From assembly GCA_012295275.1 (NCBI GenBank), contig CM022671.1:29198750-29253749 (forward strand): a stretch of 55,000 nt of DNA. The letters are read 5' to 3'. The translations under genes were made by a program, and so were the position numbers. This DNA is from Chrysomallon squamiferum (Eukaryota > Mollusca > Gastropoda > Neomphalida > Peltospiridae). This document shows, in pieces, positions 9,991 to 22,612 of the stretch (position 1 is the stretch's first letter; each line of letters starts with the position of its first letter). The notes under the pieces are model-generated. The model was not told where the DNA came from, did no database searches, and was given only the letters and a program-made list of their open reading frames with translations.

Positions 9991-10700
9991 CTGTAACAAC
10001 AACGACGACCACGACAGTATTGGTACTCTACTACCAATGCTATTACTTCACCAAATGCAGCAACAACGATAACAATAACTGCAGCTGTTACAACTGTTTA
10101 TACTAAAATTATTACGTCAACAACAGCCGTTGGTTCTATAGCTGCAACGACAACGACCACCACCATTGGTACTCACTCTACTACCACTGCTACTACTTCT
10201 GCTAGTACAACAACAACCATAACAATAACTACAGCTACTACAACTATTCATACTAAAATTATTACGTCAACAACAACTGTTGGTTCTGCAGCTTTTGCGA
10301 TAACGACAACGACAACTACAACATTATCGGTATTCTGTTACCAATGCTACAACAGTAAGAACAACAACTCCAACTACCACAGCTATTTATACTAAACAGC
10401 TGTTGGTTCTGCTGCTGCAACGATAATGAAAACGACTACATCAGTATTATAGATACTCTATTACTAGCGTTACGACTTCTACTAGAACAGCAACTACTGG
10501 AACAACTACAGTTAAACACCCGATGGTTTAACTGCTTAAACTTAGTCTTATTGTTATATTGGTATCACATCCACTTCAACGGCTACAACACATCTACCAC
10601 CATCAGTAGCTCTACTACTCCTACTACTACTACTACTACTACTACTACTGTTAATACCACAGCTATATATTACTACTACTTATTGCAACTACAACTACAA
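9990..10700 (+). repeat. Degenerate threonine-rich repeat downstream of gene B
   Basis: ACN-rich imperfect repeats with an anchor TACTAAAATTATTACGTCAA at 10101 and 10251 (150 bp, 50 codons apart) and decayed anchors near 10389. One frame stays open from about 9997 to 10395 and reads mostly Thr with Ile, Ala and Ser, like a mucin repeat. It has no start codon and is out of frame with the PAN exon. It could be 3' UTR or a decayed mucin-like segment. Confidence 0.65.
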
Positions 10701-11045
10701 CAACTTAAATAAGATTCTAACAAAATTTACAAAACGGTAAAACAAACAATGTAGAAATATTAGGTAAAATAAAGTGGCTGAGTTCTCATCTATTGAATCT
10801 TCAGAACCTTTTACAACTGTTACTCTAATACTTGTTAATCAATGTTATACGGATGTACCATTTAATTACTTGTATTCAGTGTGACTATCAGAGCAGAACA
10901 CACGATGTTGGTTTAATAACTGTTCCTTATCATTTTTCATAGGATTTTTACTGAGACAAAGAGAACAATAAAATCTACAGAATTATTTATAAATATTTTG
11001 CTAATTTTATTGTCGTAGTCTATGGGTTGTTTTGTTGTTACTTGA

Positions 11046-11051
11046 AATAAA
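11046..11051 (+). terminator. Candidate polyadenylation signal of gene B
   Basis: AATAAA followed within 60 bp by a T/GT-rich element. A second candidate is at 12242-12247, also followed by GT-rich sequence. Confidence 0.3.
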
Positions 11052-11358
11052 ACACGTTCATACTGAACTTGTATTCATTCTTGTTGTCTTTTTGCTTTGT
11101 TTTTTTTTTTTTTTTTTTCTGTTTTTCTCCTCTCTTTAATCGTTTGTTTCTTCTGTTTGTTTACGGTTTAAATTAGAACAGTTTTTAGTATGTAAATCAT
11201 TTTAGACCAATTTGAAACATACAGTAAAGTATATAATTATAATAACATTGTCTTTATCGACACCTCAGCGACAGACACGCCCACTGGCTTTGTGAGAGAG
11301 TGTGACTGTCTTAGACGTCCTTCACAACAGCTTGCTCTGCTTAGACAGACAGATAGAT

Positions 11359-11507
<149 letters not shown>

Positions 11508-12562
11508 ACGACGGAGAAAGACAGACATTCAATGTATCGATACATTTCCTTTGTGAAAAATTACTGAAGTGAAAAAAAATAACATGGATATCTTACAAAT
11601 ATCTTATTAAAAGTAAATAATAAAACAACAGCAGTAAAACAACAGTAATAAATAAATAAATAAAAATTAATAATGAAAAGCAGTATTAAATATGACTTGA
11701 ATACAAATATTCATTTCAATATAACGCTAAGATTTACGAAATTCAATATCAGCAACGGTAACAATAAATGTTGAACTCAAAGAACAGTTTCTCTATCCTC
11801 TGACATAAGATTAATACTTGTACTTTGATAGCCAGTTTCTTTCTGACTCTAGAAATCCTTATTCTGTATTAATAAATGCAATCGACCAGTAATAAATATA
11901 TGTGATATATATCGATTATATCGATTAATTGAGGTTGTTTTATTGACGGTTAACACATTTAAAAATGACTCCTTTCTCAACTGTACTCAGTTACACTTCA
12001 GAAACATCTCTTGTATTTTATATATGGTTTAAGAACATTGCCAAAATAACAAATCTGTTTTAAGTAAAGAAATCGGTGTATGCTTTGAAAATATCGTTAT
12101 TTGAACAATGAAGATGGTCTATCGTGTCTTTGTTGAGTTATTTTTTTAGAAGACAAACTATTCAGAATCCAACTGTTTTCTGTAAACTACAGAAATGATC
12201 AAATCAAATATGATACTTGTATGTTAACAGTATGCATGTGCAATAAAGATTTTATCACTTTGGTGTATTATGACTGGGTTTTTGTTCTGACTAATCAGTA
12301 GCTAGCTGTTCGATATTTTGCGTTAAACGTTAACAAATAGTTTTCAGTCAAAATTATAATTCGCTCTTTTTATACATTATAGATTTTTATTTTATTTTTG
12401 TTTGTTTATTATTAGCCAGATTTTTTAAGTTATAATTTTTAATTTTTAATTTTTTTTTTTTTTTTTTTTTTAATTGTGAAATGCCCTTTATAAGATTATT
12501 ATTTCATACAGTTCTAATTTATCTGGTTCGAAGATTTCAAGACAGACTCACCCAGTGGTGTT

Positions 12563-12660
12563 ATGATGCAAAAATCTGTCATGAAAACTAAGACGTTTGT
12601 TTTGATTTTATTTGTCGTTAAAGCTGTGACTGGTGAGTTTGTTTCAAAATTCTAGTTTTA

Positions 12661-12698
<38 letters not shown>

Positions 12699-13166
12699 TA
12701 TTATTTTTATATAAATAATAATTGTTATGATTATGACTAATTCGTTTTAATATTTTGAATATCCTCGTATGTTCTGACATTGTCTTTTGCTTTACATCAC
12801 TAATGTGATTACTGAAGTATACAATACCTATTATAGACGTATCTAGTAATAATAATATTATGTTAAAAATAACCAATTGCTTATTATTTTTTATTTTTAG
12901 CAATCTTTCCAGCCTCGTCTTTTCCTAGAGACCAAGTTCTGTTTCGGCGGGTAAGTTCTGCGAAAAATGTGAATCCCTTGAAACGTGTGAGTGCAGTTAG
13001 CAAACTGAACTGCATGGCGTTTTGTGCTCGCATAGCGGAGTGTACCTTTGTTGTTGCTAAAATGCAAGCCAGTGACCACAACTGTTTTCTTTTGAAAACA
13101 GAGAACACAAGCAGAGAACTCCAGAGTTCTCCAATGTTTTTCCTCTATCAAAAAATACACCAGTAA
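12563..13166 (+). CDS. Gene C: short secreted PAN-domain protein without lectin domain
   Basis: Exon 1 12563-12632 encodes a signal peptide (MMQKSVMKTKTFVLILFVVK then AVTG, phase 1). Exon 2 12901-13166 encodes the PAN-like domain and a TAA stop, giving 111 aa. A second acceptor 12 nt later (exon start 12913) keeps the frame and gives 107 aa. It corresponds to the one used in gene B. The PAN exon is a near-identical copy of the gene B exon (11 differences in 254 nt, seven of them in codons that change the residue), with all four cysteines kept. The signal exon is longer (70 nt) and different from the 52-nt signal exons of genes A, B, D and E, so the duplicated PAN exon seems to have been joined to another leader. 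No CTLD exon lies between. The intron contains a (GT)n run. Confidence 0.78.
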
Positions 13167-13205
13167 TACTAACTATTATCACAAAAGCAGTGTACAGTGG
13201 CTAGT
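12786..13205 (+). repeat. Segmental duplication, copy 2 (PAN exon of gene C and flanks)
   Basis: Counterpart of 9577-9990, including the intron stretch with GTATCTAGTAATAATAATATTATG and the AGTGTACAGTGGCTA motif after the stop. This copy has an extra upstream acceptor (TTTTTAG) not present in copy 1. Confidence 0.92.
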
Positions 13206-13710
13206 GTAACGACAGTACAGCAACAACAAGAACCTCAACTGCAACTATTACAACTATTTATACTACGTCAACAACGATGCTGGTTCTGCAGTGTCTACGA
13301 CAACGACAATCACTACTACAACATTGCTGTGCTACTACTTCTATGCTATTACAGGAACAACGATAACGATAATTGCAGCTACAACATGCATTATTACGTC
13401 AACAACAGATGCAACGACAACGCCAACCACTACTACAACACTGGTGTCCTCTGTTACCACTGCTACTATTTATAGTAGTACAATAACAACAACAACAACA
13501 ACAACTGTAACTACTACAACTATTCATACTGAAATTGTTATGTCAACGACTGTTGGTTTTGCAACTGCAAAATACAACACCAGCCGCTACAACAACACTA
13601 TTGGCACTCTACTACCACTGTTGCTACTTCTACTAGTACAACAACAACTACAGCTACTACAATTACTCATACTAAAATTATTAAGTCAACAACAACTGCT
13701 AGTTCTGTAA
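13205..13710 (+). repeat. Degenerate threonine-rich repeat downstream of gene C
   Basis: Same family as 9990-10700. ACGTCAACAACA-like anchors recur near 13265, 13392, 13536 and 13682, about 127-147 bp apart. An ATG-initiated 139-codon frame (13291-13710) starts Thr-rich but drifts into Leu/Gln-rich sequence, as expected for frame slippage in a decaying repeat. Confidence 0.6.
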
Positions 13711-14202
13711 AAAATCAATTTTAAAAAGTGGTAAAAAAAAAAAAAAAAAAATCCAGTAAATCATAAACCTTTTACATGACTTAGATGTCTTGGAAAACTC
13801 TTTGCCGACCACTTTAAATAACAGACTAAAATTTTGTCTTGAAACAAATGATCTGAAGTTCAAGCAGTTTAGGAAGGATTAGTGTAAATATAACGTTTTG
13901 TCATTATATTGATTTAATTTAAGTCATAAAAGCATAGAAGAATAACGTGGTTTTTTTTTTACATTTATAGATTTCACCGAAGCTTTAGGTTCAGTTTGGA
14001 GAAATGTTTCCAGGTAATTTACGATATGTATCAGAATATTAAGCCATGCACCATTAACAGATTATTCCCCCAGTTGTGTTGGTTTTAGATAAGTATAAAC
14101 TTTATCTTCGTTGCTGTTTTCCCTGTGTCTTAATGATAAAGAAGATATATTTAAAATCAATGGCTGTCAGAACGTAAACATGGAATAGTTCATTGATTCA
14201 TT

Positions 14203-14208
14203 AATAAA
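14203..14208 (+). terminator. Candidate polyadenylation signal of gene C
   Basis: AATAAA followed by TGTTTGTTTGCTTTGTTG, a strong GT-rich downstream element, about 1 kb after the stop of gene C. Confidence 0.35.
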
Positions 14209-14289
14209 CAAATGTTTGTTTGCTTTGTTGTTTTTTTTCTCATTTTAATTTTTTATTTATTTACTGCAGAAAATGGAAACAACTATACT

Positions 14290-14323
<34 letters not shown>

Positions 14324-15574
14324 AAATTCATAATTTTTTAATGCAACCATAAAGATTATGAAAAAAATGTTTTACCTTGTTTCTTATATTTACTAAGCTC
14401 ATAAGTCCAGGTATTTCATTCTGTGACAAGGAATGTCACACTATTTCTATCTACTGCCAAGAGAAACTACATACTGCATGGTTTAATCACTTCATCTAGA
14501 TGGAACAAAATTTGGCCGTTTTAAAATTATGTAACTAGATTATGAAATTGTTATTACTTGAATGAACTGCTGTATGTTTTACAAAATGTCAAATTTGGCT
14601 GCAGATTGACTTTGCATTTTTGGGGAATATTTTCTGCTCAAACCAATTTCTGTGAAGATTTATCTAAAGTCAAGATAGGCAATTCTGTCCATTTGTAAGA
14701 GTAGCGAATGGCATAGTTTGTGAGTATATGTGTGTGTATATTCGTGTGAGTGCTCGCGTGTGTGTGTGTGCGTGCGCCTTCATTGAGTCTAAATGAAGAT
14801 ATATAAATATAAATATAAATATAAACAAATGTCTGTAACTATGGTAACAAATGAATTAGTTTACTGTGCTGAACCCCTACTAACAGATTATATTATCGAC
14901 TACATTAACAATTGTATAACGCTAAGGCGTTTCAAACAAAGGCTGCATTTATGAAGATGTTAACGTAAGCCAAAATCGAAATCCATTTTATTAAAAGCCG
15001 GATAATCATGAGATGGTTGATAGAACTGCGTCCTGTCCACAAAAGTTAGTTTTTATGCCAGATAAAAGTAAACAAAATGCAAGAAAACTTTTATCTATTA
15101 TTATTAGTGGAATTGTTATTGTTGCTGTTATTGTTGTTGTTGTTGTTATTTGCGTTGTTGTTGTTGTTGTTGTTTTCTAAAGACAGACTGAAAACTGAAT
15201 ATCCCGAGCCATTTTGTCGGAGGTGGAAGGAAATGGTAACTAATTAACTAACTAACTAACTAACTAAATGAATAAATAAATAACATCAAACAAAATAAAT
15301 AACATCAAACAAACAACAAAAACAACAACAACCACATTAATAATTATAAAAATAAGAATAAGAATAAGAATAAGAACATAATTCTGTCTGCCATATACGA
15401 AAAGCAGTTAACGATAAATAACATCACTGATTCCAAGTCATGGATTTGTTCTTTGATATTTCGCGTGAATGCTGCAATTGTATAAAAAGTCATCTAGTAT
15501 ATTGTGTCTGGCAGTAATTTTGTTTATCGATAAATGCTTAATTTGATTTATTGATTTATTTTTTATTTGTTTTA

Positions 15575-15618
<44 letters not shown>

Positions 15619-15644
15619 CGTTTTGTCCTGTAATGATGATGATG

Positions 15645-15675
<31 letters not shown>

Positions 15676-15935
15676 CAACAACAATAATAACAAATATTTG
15701 CTCGCGTCTGTGAACATGAGTAGTCGGTAAACTCTTTCAAAGCACAAACGACACAATTAATACGTCTGCTTTTTCAAGAACGTTCACTAAATTAAAACGT
15801 ATCTGCTGGAACATGTAAGAAACTCGTGTAATGAATTCCAGATCGTTTGTTGTCGGAAGTATCGAGCAGAAGAGAAGTTAACAATACCAGCTTTTACATC
15901 GTCGGATGGATTCTTAGAAACAACAACGACGCCAC

Positions 15936-15955
15936 TATAAAAGACTGTGACGTCA
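15936..15955 (+). promoter_or_regulatory. TATAAAAG box with palindromic CRE
   Basis: TATAAAA at 15936-15942 is followed 5 bp later by TGACGTCA at 15948-15955, a perfect cAMP-response element. It lies about 600 bp upstream of the gene D start codon, so an untranslated leader or leader intron would be needed if it drives gene D. Confidence 0.35.
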
Positions 15956-16551
15956 TGGTTTGCTAATCTTACTTTGCATTTCCATTTACAAGAGATTCTT
16001 TAGAATAAAATTATAAACACCGGCACATTAGTTAATAAAACTTTCTACAAAACCATTATGAAAAAAAAAAAGAATAATAATAATGATTAAAAGAATAATA
16101 ATAATAATTAAAAAAAAATTGTGACGGGGGTTTAAAAATTCAAAATTGGTCAATAAACATAAAAGAAAGAAATTCAATTTAACTGTCATCTTATCAAATT
16201 CAATCTGCTGTTATTCTGACTTCAGTGTTGTTCGGCCATTGTCTGTTCGTAGCAGTGGATCGGAACTGCCCATTGTGTCTACATAAATGATGACGTATGA
16301 TCAATAATTAAAAAAACACAAAAAAACTCTGCCATTTGCTACCATTCCAAACATGGTTAACCCATCAGTATAATCAATTATGTCCATACAGATTTACACA
16401 CGTACACACACATTAGTTATACTGGTTATACTGTATGTGTACGTTAACTCCAAAGGTAGAGGACTTTCAAAAGTGCAAATCGCTGAGTTCATTTCTCTGC
16501 TGGTCAAGGTATGAAATGAAAACAACCGGTCATTTGCGCTGAAGAATCGTT

Positions 16552-17637
16552 ATGGGCATCTATACCAGCATATTAATAATTTTCTGTTTAGAATCTGTAT
16601 TAGGTAAGTATTTTTATTACACTGTTTTATAATGATGGTTATAAAAATATATATGATCACTGCTTCATAACATATAAATATTATCATTCAAACCAGAGTT
16701 TTCTAATCTAATACAGAAAATTGTACAACATCATTCGATTGCCTCTTATGCAAAACTTGTACAACAAATTTCGATAAAGAGAAAGATATTTGCCTTACCC
16801 TTAACTGCACATCTTTTGAGAGAAATAAATATTATTAAACACTTGGTTTCCAACCTTTTTCTGCTTTATGCTCTACCTCAGCATCTAAAAAATATTTATG
16901 TCCCCCTTTGATATAAAAGGATTTGTAAAAGTGTAATTACTGTAATATAAAGTAGAAATCCTTTAATTAAACAAAGATAAAAATTGGGCAAGCAAACTGC
17001 TCGTAGGTGCTGCCAGACACACTATAACATGTAGGCGAAGTGTAACTGGAAGTTTGGTCGCATTATATCACTTTCAAATTTCCCCCTCCCATTGTATTCA
17101 AACTGCCACCTGTGGGGCGTGCTCCCCAGGTTGGGAATCACTCACTTAGACCAATTGCAATAACTTTTCAACATTTATTTTCTACAACCACAAAATCACT
17201 TTTGTATAAATGTTCCCGGTTTTTACACATTGTCATTAAGACAGTCAGTCTTTCGGGTAAAATAATATGTTTTGTACCTCTACAGAAAGTACTGTTTAAA
17301 TTATACTGAGTTTATATGTTCTCAGTACTGCACGCGGTGCAGTCTTTAGAGAAATAAACTTCTCGACTTGTCTTGATAATTTTTATACAGAATGAAGTCG
17401 CACAAATATGTAGGTGTTAATGATTATGGATAGGCATGTGCGTAAACGAATATGTACATGAGAGTAAGTAATATTTTGTTTTAAACCTTTTAAAGAACAC
17501 GAATTTGGTGTGTAAAATTATTAAATATTATTTTCTGTTGTTTATGTAAGAAATTATTCATATATATAATTTAAACAAAAAAAGACTACCCATAAAAAAA
17601 AACAATTATTATTATTATTATTATTTTTATTATTGTT

Positions 17638-17684
<47 letters not shown>

Positions 17685-18145
17685 GTTTCTTTGTTTATTT
17701 TAACATTTTGCTATTATGTCGATTCAAGGTTTATGTCCATATCAGGCTGCCGGGTTGTTCGAGGTTCCCGAGAAAAAGAAATGTTATTATATCTCAGCCA
17801 TGAGGAAATCGTGGCTCAACGCTAAAGAGTTTTGTGAAAGATACGGCGCCAAGTTAGCCAAAATAGAGGACGATACAGACCATCAAGTTTTGATAAAACA
17901 CATGTAAGAATCAGAGTTATCGTTCTTCATTTTTCTTTCGATTTCTTTTTCTTTCTTGCTTTCTTTCTCATTCTCTTTCGGTCTTTTTCTTTCCTTTTCT
18001 CTTTATTTCTTTCTGACTCTTTCTTTTTCTTTCTTTCTCAAACTATTTCTTTCTTCTGACATTCCCTCTTTTTTATTTATACACTTTTTTTTTCATTCTC
18101 TTTCGTGTTTGGTATGAAAGTATGCAAATAAGTATGTAAATATAA

Positions 18146-18176
<31 letters not shown>

Positions 18177-18759
18177 TGTGTGTGTGTGTATGTATGTATG
18201 TATTTATATACATGTATGTAAATATGTGATATATGTATATATGTACCTATATCTATCTAATTTTCTTTCTTTAAAAAATAAATAAATTATAATAATAAAA
18301 TAAAATAAAATAAAAAGGTAATTAAAAGTATGAAAACGCAACTATTTTTAGGTCAGGTCTAAACTACTGGATTGGACTGAATGATCTTGCTACGGAGGCG
18401 AAATATCTATGGACAGATAACTCTCCTGTAAACTGGTTTCTATGGAGCACGGGTCAGCCCGTTAGCGACACCAATCAAAACTGTGGCATTTATGATAACG
18501 TACAGAAATGGAAAATGAAGGAATGCACCATTAATTACTATTATATTTGTCAGATTGATGCTGGTATTTATTTATTTATTTATTTCACTATAGAATATGA
18601 AAAGTATATTATTAAATATAAGATAAATTTAATAGTTTTTAATAATAATAATAATAAACCAACCTTTGGGTACTGGCTTAAAAGGGAAATAACACTGTGG
18701 GCATACAGAAATATAAACAATTTAAATATTAATAATGGTTATAATTATTAATTAAACTG

Positions 18760-18797
<38 letters not shown>

Positions 18798-18799
18798 CA

Positions 18800-18841
<42 letters not shown>

Positions 18842-19088
18842 TACGTTTTCAGTCAAAGAGGCTTTTTTCAGAAGTGTGAGTTTCACCGAAGATGTTGCGG
18901 TTCTTGCTGAACTGAATGCCAGAAGCAGAATTTCTTGCATACTTTCTTGTATGAATACAGCTGACTGTAAATCCGTAAATCTGGATTTGTCCACAAAACC
19001 CTATAGCTGTCGGTTACTACGGACAGAAACTGGAGGAACCATTACTGTGACGTCACAGTCATCGTTATATACGTTCCAGTATCCGTAG
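16552..19088 (+). CDS. Lectin gene D: secreted C-type lectin domain plus PAN/apple-like domain
   Basis: Exons 16552-16603 (signal, MGIYTSILIIFCLESVLG), 17729-17903 + 18352-18563 (CTLD) and 18853-19088 (PAN-like, stop TAG). The total is 675 nt or 224 aa, with phases 1, 2, 1. The CTLD keeps six cysteines (LCP, KCY, FCE, NCG, ECT, ICQ) and YWIGLND. Its sugar-site motifs are altered (QPVS, and K-W-K-M in place of WND), so calcium-dependent carbohydrate binding is unlikely. The PAN exon has the C-x3-C-x5-C-x14-C-x-LL core. Intron 1 contains an extra open cysteine-rich exon (16717-16838) that also fits the phase of the signal exon, and a MITE. The acceptor of the first CTLD exon (GATTCAAG) has a weak pyrimidine tract but is fixed by homology with the paralogues. 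Confidence 0.87.
16717..16838 (+). CDS. Cryptic six-cysteine exon in intron 1 of gene D
   Basis: After the acceptor TCTAATACAG an open frame in phase with the signal exon (phase 1) runs 40 codons to TAA at 16836. It has six cysteines: C-x5-C-x2-C-x2-C-x10-C-x4-C. Spliced to 16552-16603 it would give a secreted peptide of about 57 residues. No family is recognised. The frame ends one base before a hAT-type MITE begins, so the exon may have been shortened by that insertion. It could be an alternative last exon of gene D, the remnant of a separate small secreted-protein gene, or chance. The cysteine density and fitting phase argue against chance, but transcript evidence is lacking. Confidence 0.4.
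16840..17144. mobile_element. hAT-type non-autonomous element (MITE)
   Basis: The left end CACTTGGTTTCCAACCTTTTT and the right end CCCCAGGTTGGGAATCACT are imperfect terminal inverted repeats. They match the widespread hAT end CAGTGGTTCCCAACCTTTTT. The interior is about 300 bp with no transposase frame and has the usual CCCCCTTTGA and GTGGGGCG subterminal segments. A clear 8-bp target duplication was not seen, so the element is old or its ends are slightly off. It sits in intron 1 of gene D. The open frame reported at 17112-17309 overlaps its right end and is not a gene. Confidence 0.78.
17608..17682. repeat. (ATT)n then (TTG)n microsatellite
   Basis: Triplet repeats just upstream of the first CTLD exon of gene D. 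Confidence 0.9.
17930..18245. repeat. CTTT-rich and GTAT tetramer tract
   Basis: Pyrimidine-rich TTCT/CTTT sequence (17930-18105), then (GTAT)n and ATGT repeats (18147-18243), in the CTLD-splitting intron of gene D. Confidence 0.85.
18763..18842. repeat. (AAT)n then (ATT)n microsatellite
   Basis: Palindromic triplet run directly before the PAN exon of gene D, capable of forming a hairpin. Confidence 0.9.
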
Positions 19089-20248
19089 TAACATGAAAAC
19101 GTATTAAACGAATACGTTTATTAAAAGAGTTAGTTCTAATTATTTGTTTTTAACAAAAAAAAAATTGACTTTTTCTGTTGCATTTGGTAAAGCTTGACAA
19201 AATGAATAATAATTTAATCTTTTTATTTCTGTCGGTAATATATTTTGACCTAATTATTACTTTAGTGTGAAAAATTGGTATTGCCATTCTTCGACTAGTA
19301 GAAGGAGTTTTAAATTTAAGTCCTGTGATTTTCCATTAATCTTGATATCACTTCTAATATTCTATCATTTTTATTTTTCAAGTATTTTATTTTATTTAAT
19401 ACTCTTATTTATTTATTTATTTATGCATGCATGCATGCATGCATGCATGCATGTATATGTTTGTATGTAAGTTTCTATCTATTTAACTATTTGTCTGTCT
19501 TTTATTTATTTATTTGTTTTGTTTGTTTGTTGTTGTTTTTTATTCTTTCTTTTTTTCGTTTTGTTTTTTTATGTTATTATTATTATTTTTTTATTAGTCT
19601 TTAAAATACCGACATTAAATATTCACTTTAGGCCTATTTCTTTTACTAAAATAATTTCTTGCATTTTTTTGTTTTTAATTGTAATGTATTAAACAAAACC
19701 TTTCTCAAAATTATAAATTCAAATTTTTATTTATCATCTGTATATATATATATATATAAACAGAAAAGCTTGATAAGAAAATAAAGTTGTACAAATCGGA
19801 GCGAATGTTTTATTTGTCTTCTTTCAAGGTTAAGTAACATTATGCATGTTGTCATTTAGATCTTTATCCATGGCACCATTGTTGTACAAAATGTGCTGTA
19901 GTAGCAAAAGGAGTACTTAAAATATGTGATGCAATTGATTAGAAAGATGTTTGCAACTATAACGGAAATGAGAAATCTTTTTTTTTCTTTCAAATGAGGG
20001 GAAGCGGAATAATATTTATCTGTTTATCTCTCAATATTCGATATATTGATAAAGGATAAATCTTCCATCAAAGAAGTCATTATAAAGAATCGCAACAAAA
20101 ATGAAAAAGAAAAAAGCCGATGTTATATTGATTAGGAGCATTCCAAGACTTATTAAGAAGAAGAGGTGAACAACCTGTGACAGAAAACACTAACATGTAA
20201 ATAATATGTTATAGGATACGTTATCTTGGTATTATATTTTTAATTGCC

Positions 20249-20330
<82 letters not shown>

Positions 20331-20556
20331 GTTTGCTTCGTTCCTTCTTTCCTTATCTACCTTTGGTGCAGTTTTTGGATTATTCCAAATTAGCTTAACA
20401 TGAACATATACTTAGACTAATTTTAGTATAATTATTGTCATTTGATTATTGGAAAATTAATACGATATATTTAAAAGCTAAGATCAGATGTCAGGCACGT
20501 TCGGTTGGCGAACGACATAGGCTGACATCACAGATAATTAATAATAAAAATCATAC
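19089..20556. other. Spacer between genes D and E
   Basis: AT-rich with a GCAT tetramer run (19424-19452), a (TA)n run and a 76-bp (CT)n tract (20250-20326). AATAAA near 19781 is a possible polyadenylation signal of gene D. CGTTCG-GTTGG-CGAACG at 20498-20514 is a short perfect hairpin 43 bp upstream of the gene E start codon. No further gene seen. Confidence 0.55.
20250..20326. repeat. (CT)n microsatellite
   Basis: About 38 CT units upstream of gene E. Confidence 0.95.
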
Positions 20557-20742
20557 ATGGATATTAAAAAGAATCTCCTGCTCCTGTGCTTTATTGAAAT
20601 TGTATCAGGTGAGAAAAAAAAATTATTTTTACTTTTTAACTTTTTTTTTTTTTTTATCGGTCTTCATCTCAGTCTTAAACAAATTTTAATTCCATTTTTT
20701 CTTTAAACTTTAAAGCGAAGCCGATACAACAACTACTACAAC

Positions 20743-20815
<73 letters not shown>

Positions 20816-21620
20816 TGATATATAGCGATAAACAATAACGAAACTTAACATGATAAATAAAACAACAGTCAGTGAAATTCCTGAATTCAAATTATATAAG
20901 ACAATGGTTTGTGAAATTAATATCTAATGTTCGTTCATAAATTAATGAATTAATATTAACTAAATTCATTAAATCACAGAATTATTAAGTTAATTAACTT
21001 AGGTTGAAAAACAAATTTACCGCTGGATAAATTTATGAGGAGGCGTGGTTGTTCGAACTTGCAAACAGCGAAGAGTGTACAGTACACAAGTGTAGTAACA
21101 TTAGCATTTTAAAACCCAACCAGATGGCATGTCTTCTTAAAACATTCAAATGAAATAATCTTCTGTTCAGTAAGTTATTGGTTATCTGAAAAATATTTGT
21201 GTAAATATATGAAATTCATGTTACCGAATGTATTCGATTTATTTATTGAGAGGTATGCTAAGGTTAAAAATCAAAAAGAAAAGAAAAAGAAACAAACAAA
21301 CAAAAAAAAAAAAAGAAAGAAATAACTTCTAAAACAGTGTACACACGAGAAATATAATATATTTTTATTTGTTGAAATTTTAGGCTTGTGTCGAGATACG
21401 CAGTACATAGAAGACACGAACAAACAGAAATGTTATTTTCTGTCAGAGTTTAAAACATCGTGGTTGGCTGCCAAGAGAAGATGCGAAAGACACGGGTCAG
21501 TGCTGGCCAAGATAGAAGATGACGCCGACCATCAGTTTGTCTCTATGAACATGGTGTAAGTGGACGTCAAACGCTAAAGTGTAAAATAAATAAACAGTTT
21601 TAAAATATATACATAAACAT

Positions 21621-21652
<32 letters not shown>

Positions 21653-22576
21653 TTATGTAAATATATATACACATAAACACACAAATGCATACACATATTT
21701 GTGTGTGTGTGTATATATATATATATATAAAAGCATAAACATACAGACACACACACACATACACATATATATATACAGACAAATGTGTGCATGCGTGTGT
21801 ATATATTTGTGTATAAATTTAATATATTATATATATATATATATAGACGACAGCATATATATATATATCTATTTATCATTGCCTGTCTGAACTTCTCGTT
21901 GTCCAACTAAACAAAATTAATAACAACATTATTAGCATTATTAATAATAAGTTGTTTGATAGTGTGTTTGTTTTGTTGTTTATCTATCCTGCTTCTGAGG
22001 CTAAAAATATATGTATATGTTTCATAACTTAGTATATGATAGCTAAGACAACAACAATAACAACAACAATAATAATAATAATAATAATAATGTCTTGCTC
22101 TTTTTAACTTTTATAAATATGTTATGTATCTTTTTGTATTCAGAACAACAGCATTGAAGTATTAGCAGATAAAATAATAATAATAATAATAATACAAAAT
22201 AAAAACTAGAAAATTTAAATTTTTTAAATAATAATAAGAAGAAGAAGAAAGAAAGAAAGATAAAATACAGAAAAGAAAAAAAAAAAAAAAAAAACAAAGA
22301 AAACGATGCTCTACCGGACGAAACTTTGATTTCATTGTACTTGTATTGTCTTGTTGCCTTCCAGGAGCGGTCGATATTATTGGTTTGGTATGAACGATAT
22401 TCGAAACGAATCGATTTTCGTTTGGACTGACCAGACACCAGTCAACGTTTTTCATTGGCTGTCTCGGCAGCCGAATGGTGGTTCGGCTCAGAACTGCGTC
22501 ACCTACGACACCAATCGCGAATGGCAGGACAAGGACTGCAATAATAACTATTTCTTCTTGTGCCAAATGGACAGTG

Positions 22577-22612
<36 letters not shown>

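Larger units (their letters stand above)
13711..16551. other. Spacer between genes C and D
   Basis: AT-rich DNA with A runs, AAT/ATT and TTG triplets (15108-15175, 15578-15690) and AACT tetramers. A polyadenylation signal for gene C is likely at 14203-14208, with GT-rich sequence after it. A TATA/CRE pair lies at 15936-15955. No coding exon is convincingly supported. Confidence 0.55.

Noticed and set aside
13291-13710. 139-codon Thr-rich frame as a mucin gene
   Set aside because: No leader or splice support, and it drifts from Thr-rich to Leu/Gln-rich sequence, showing frame slippage in a repeat. Kept only as a repeat.
13969-14015. Possible exon reading DFTEALGSVWRNVS after a TTTATAG acceptor
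   Set aside because: Short, no matching partner exon, and the similarity to the gene D PAN start (SFTED) is too slight.
16839-17309. 65-codon frame at 17112-17309
   Set aside because: It overlaps the right end of the hAT-type MITE and has no domain or codon signal.
21574-21906. Tyr/Ile/Cys/His-rich frames on both strands
   Set aside because: They derive from CA/TA dinucleotide repeats in intron 2 of gene E.
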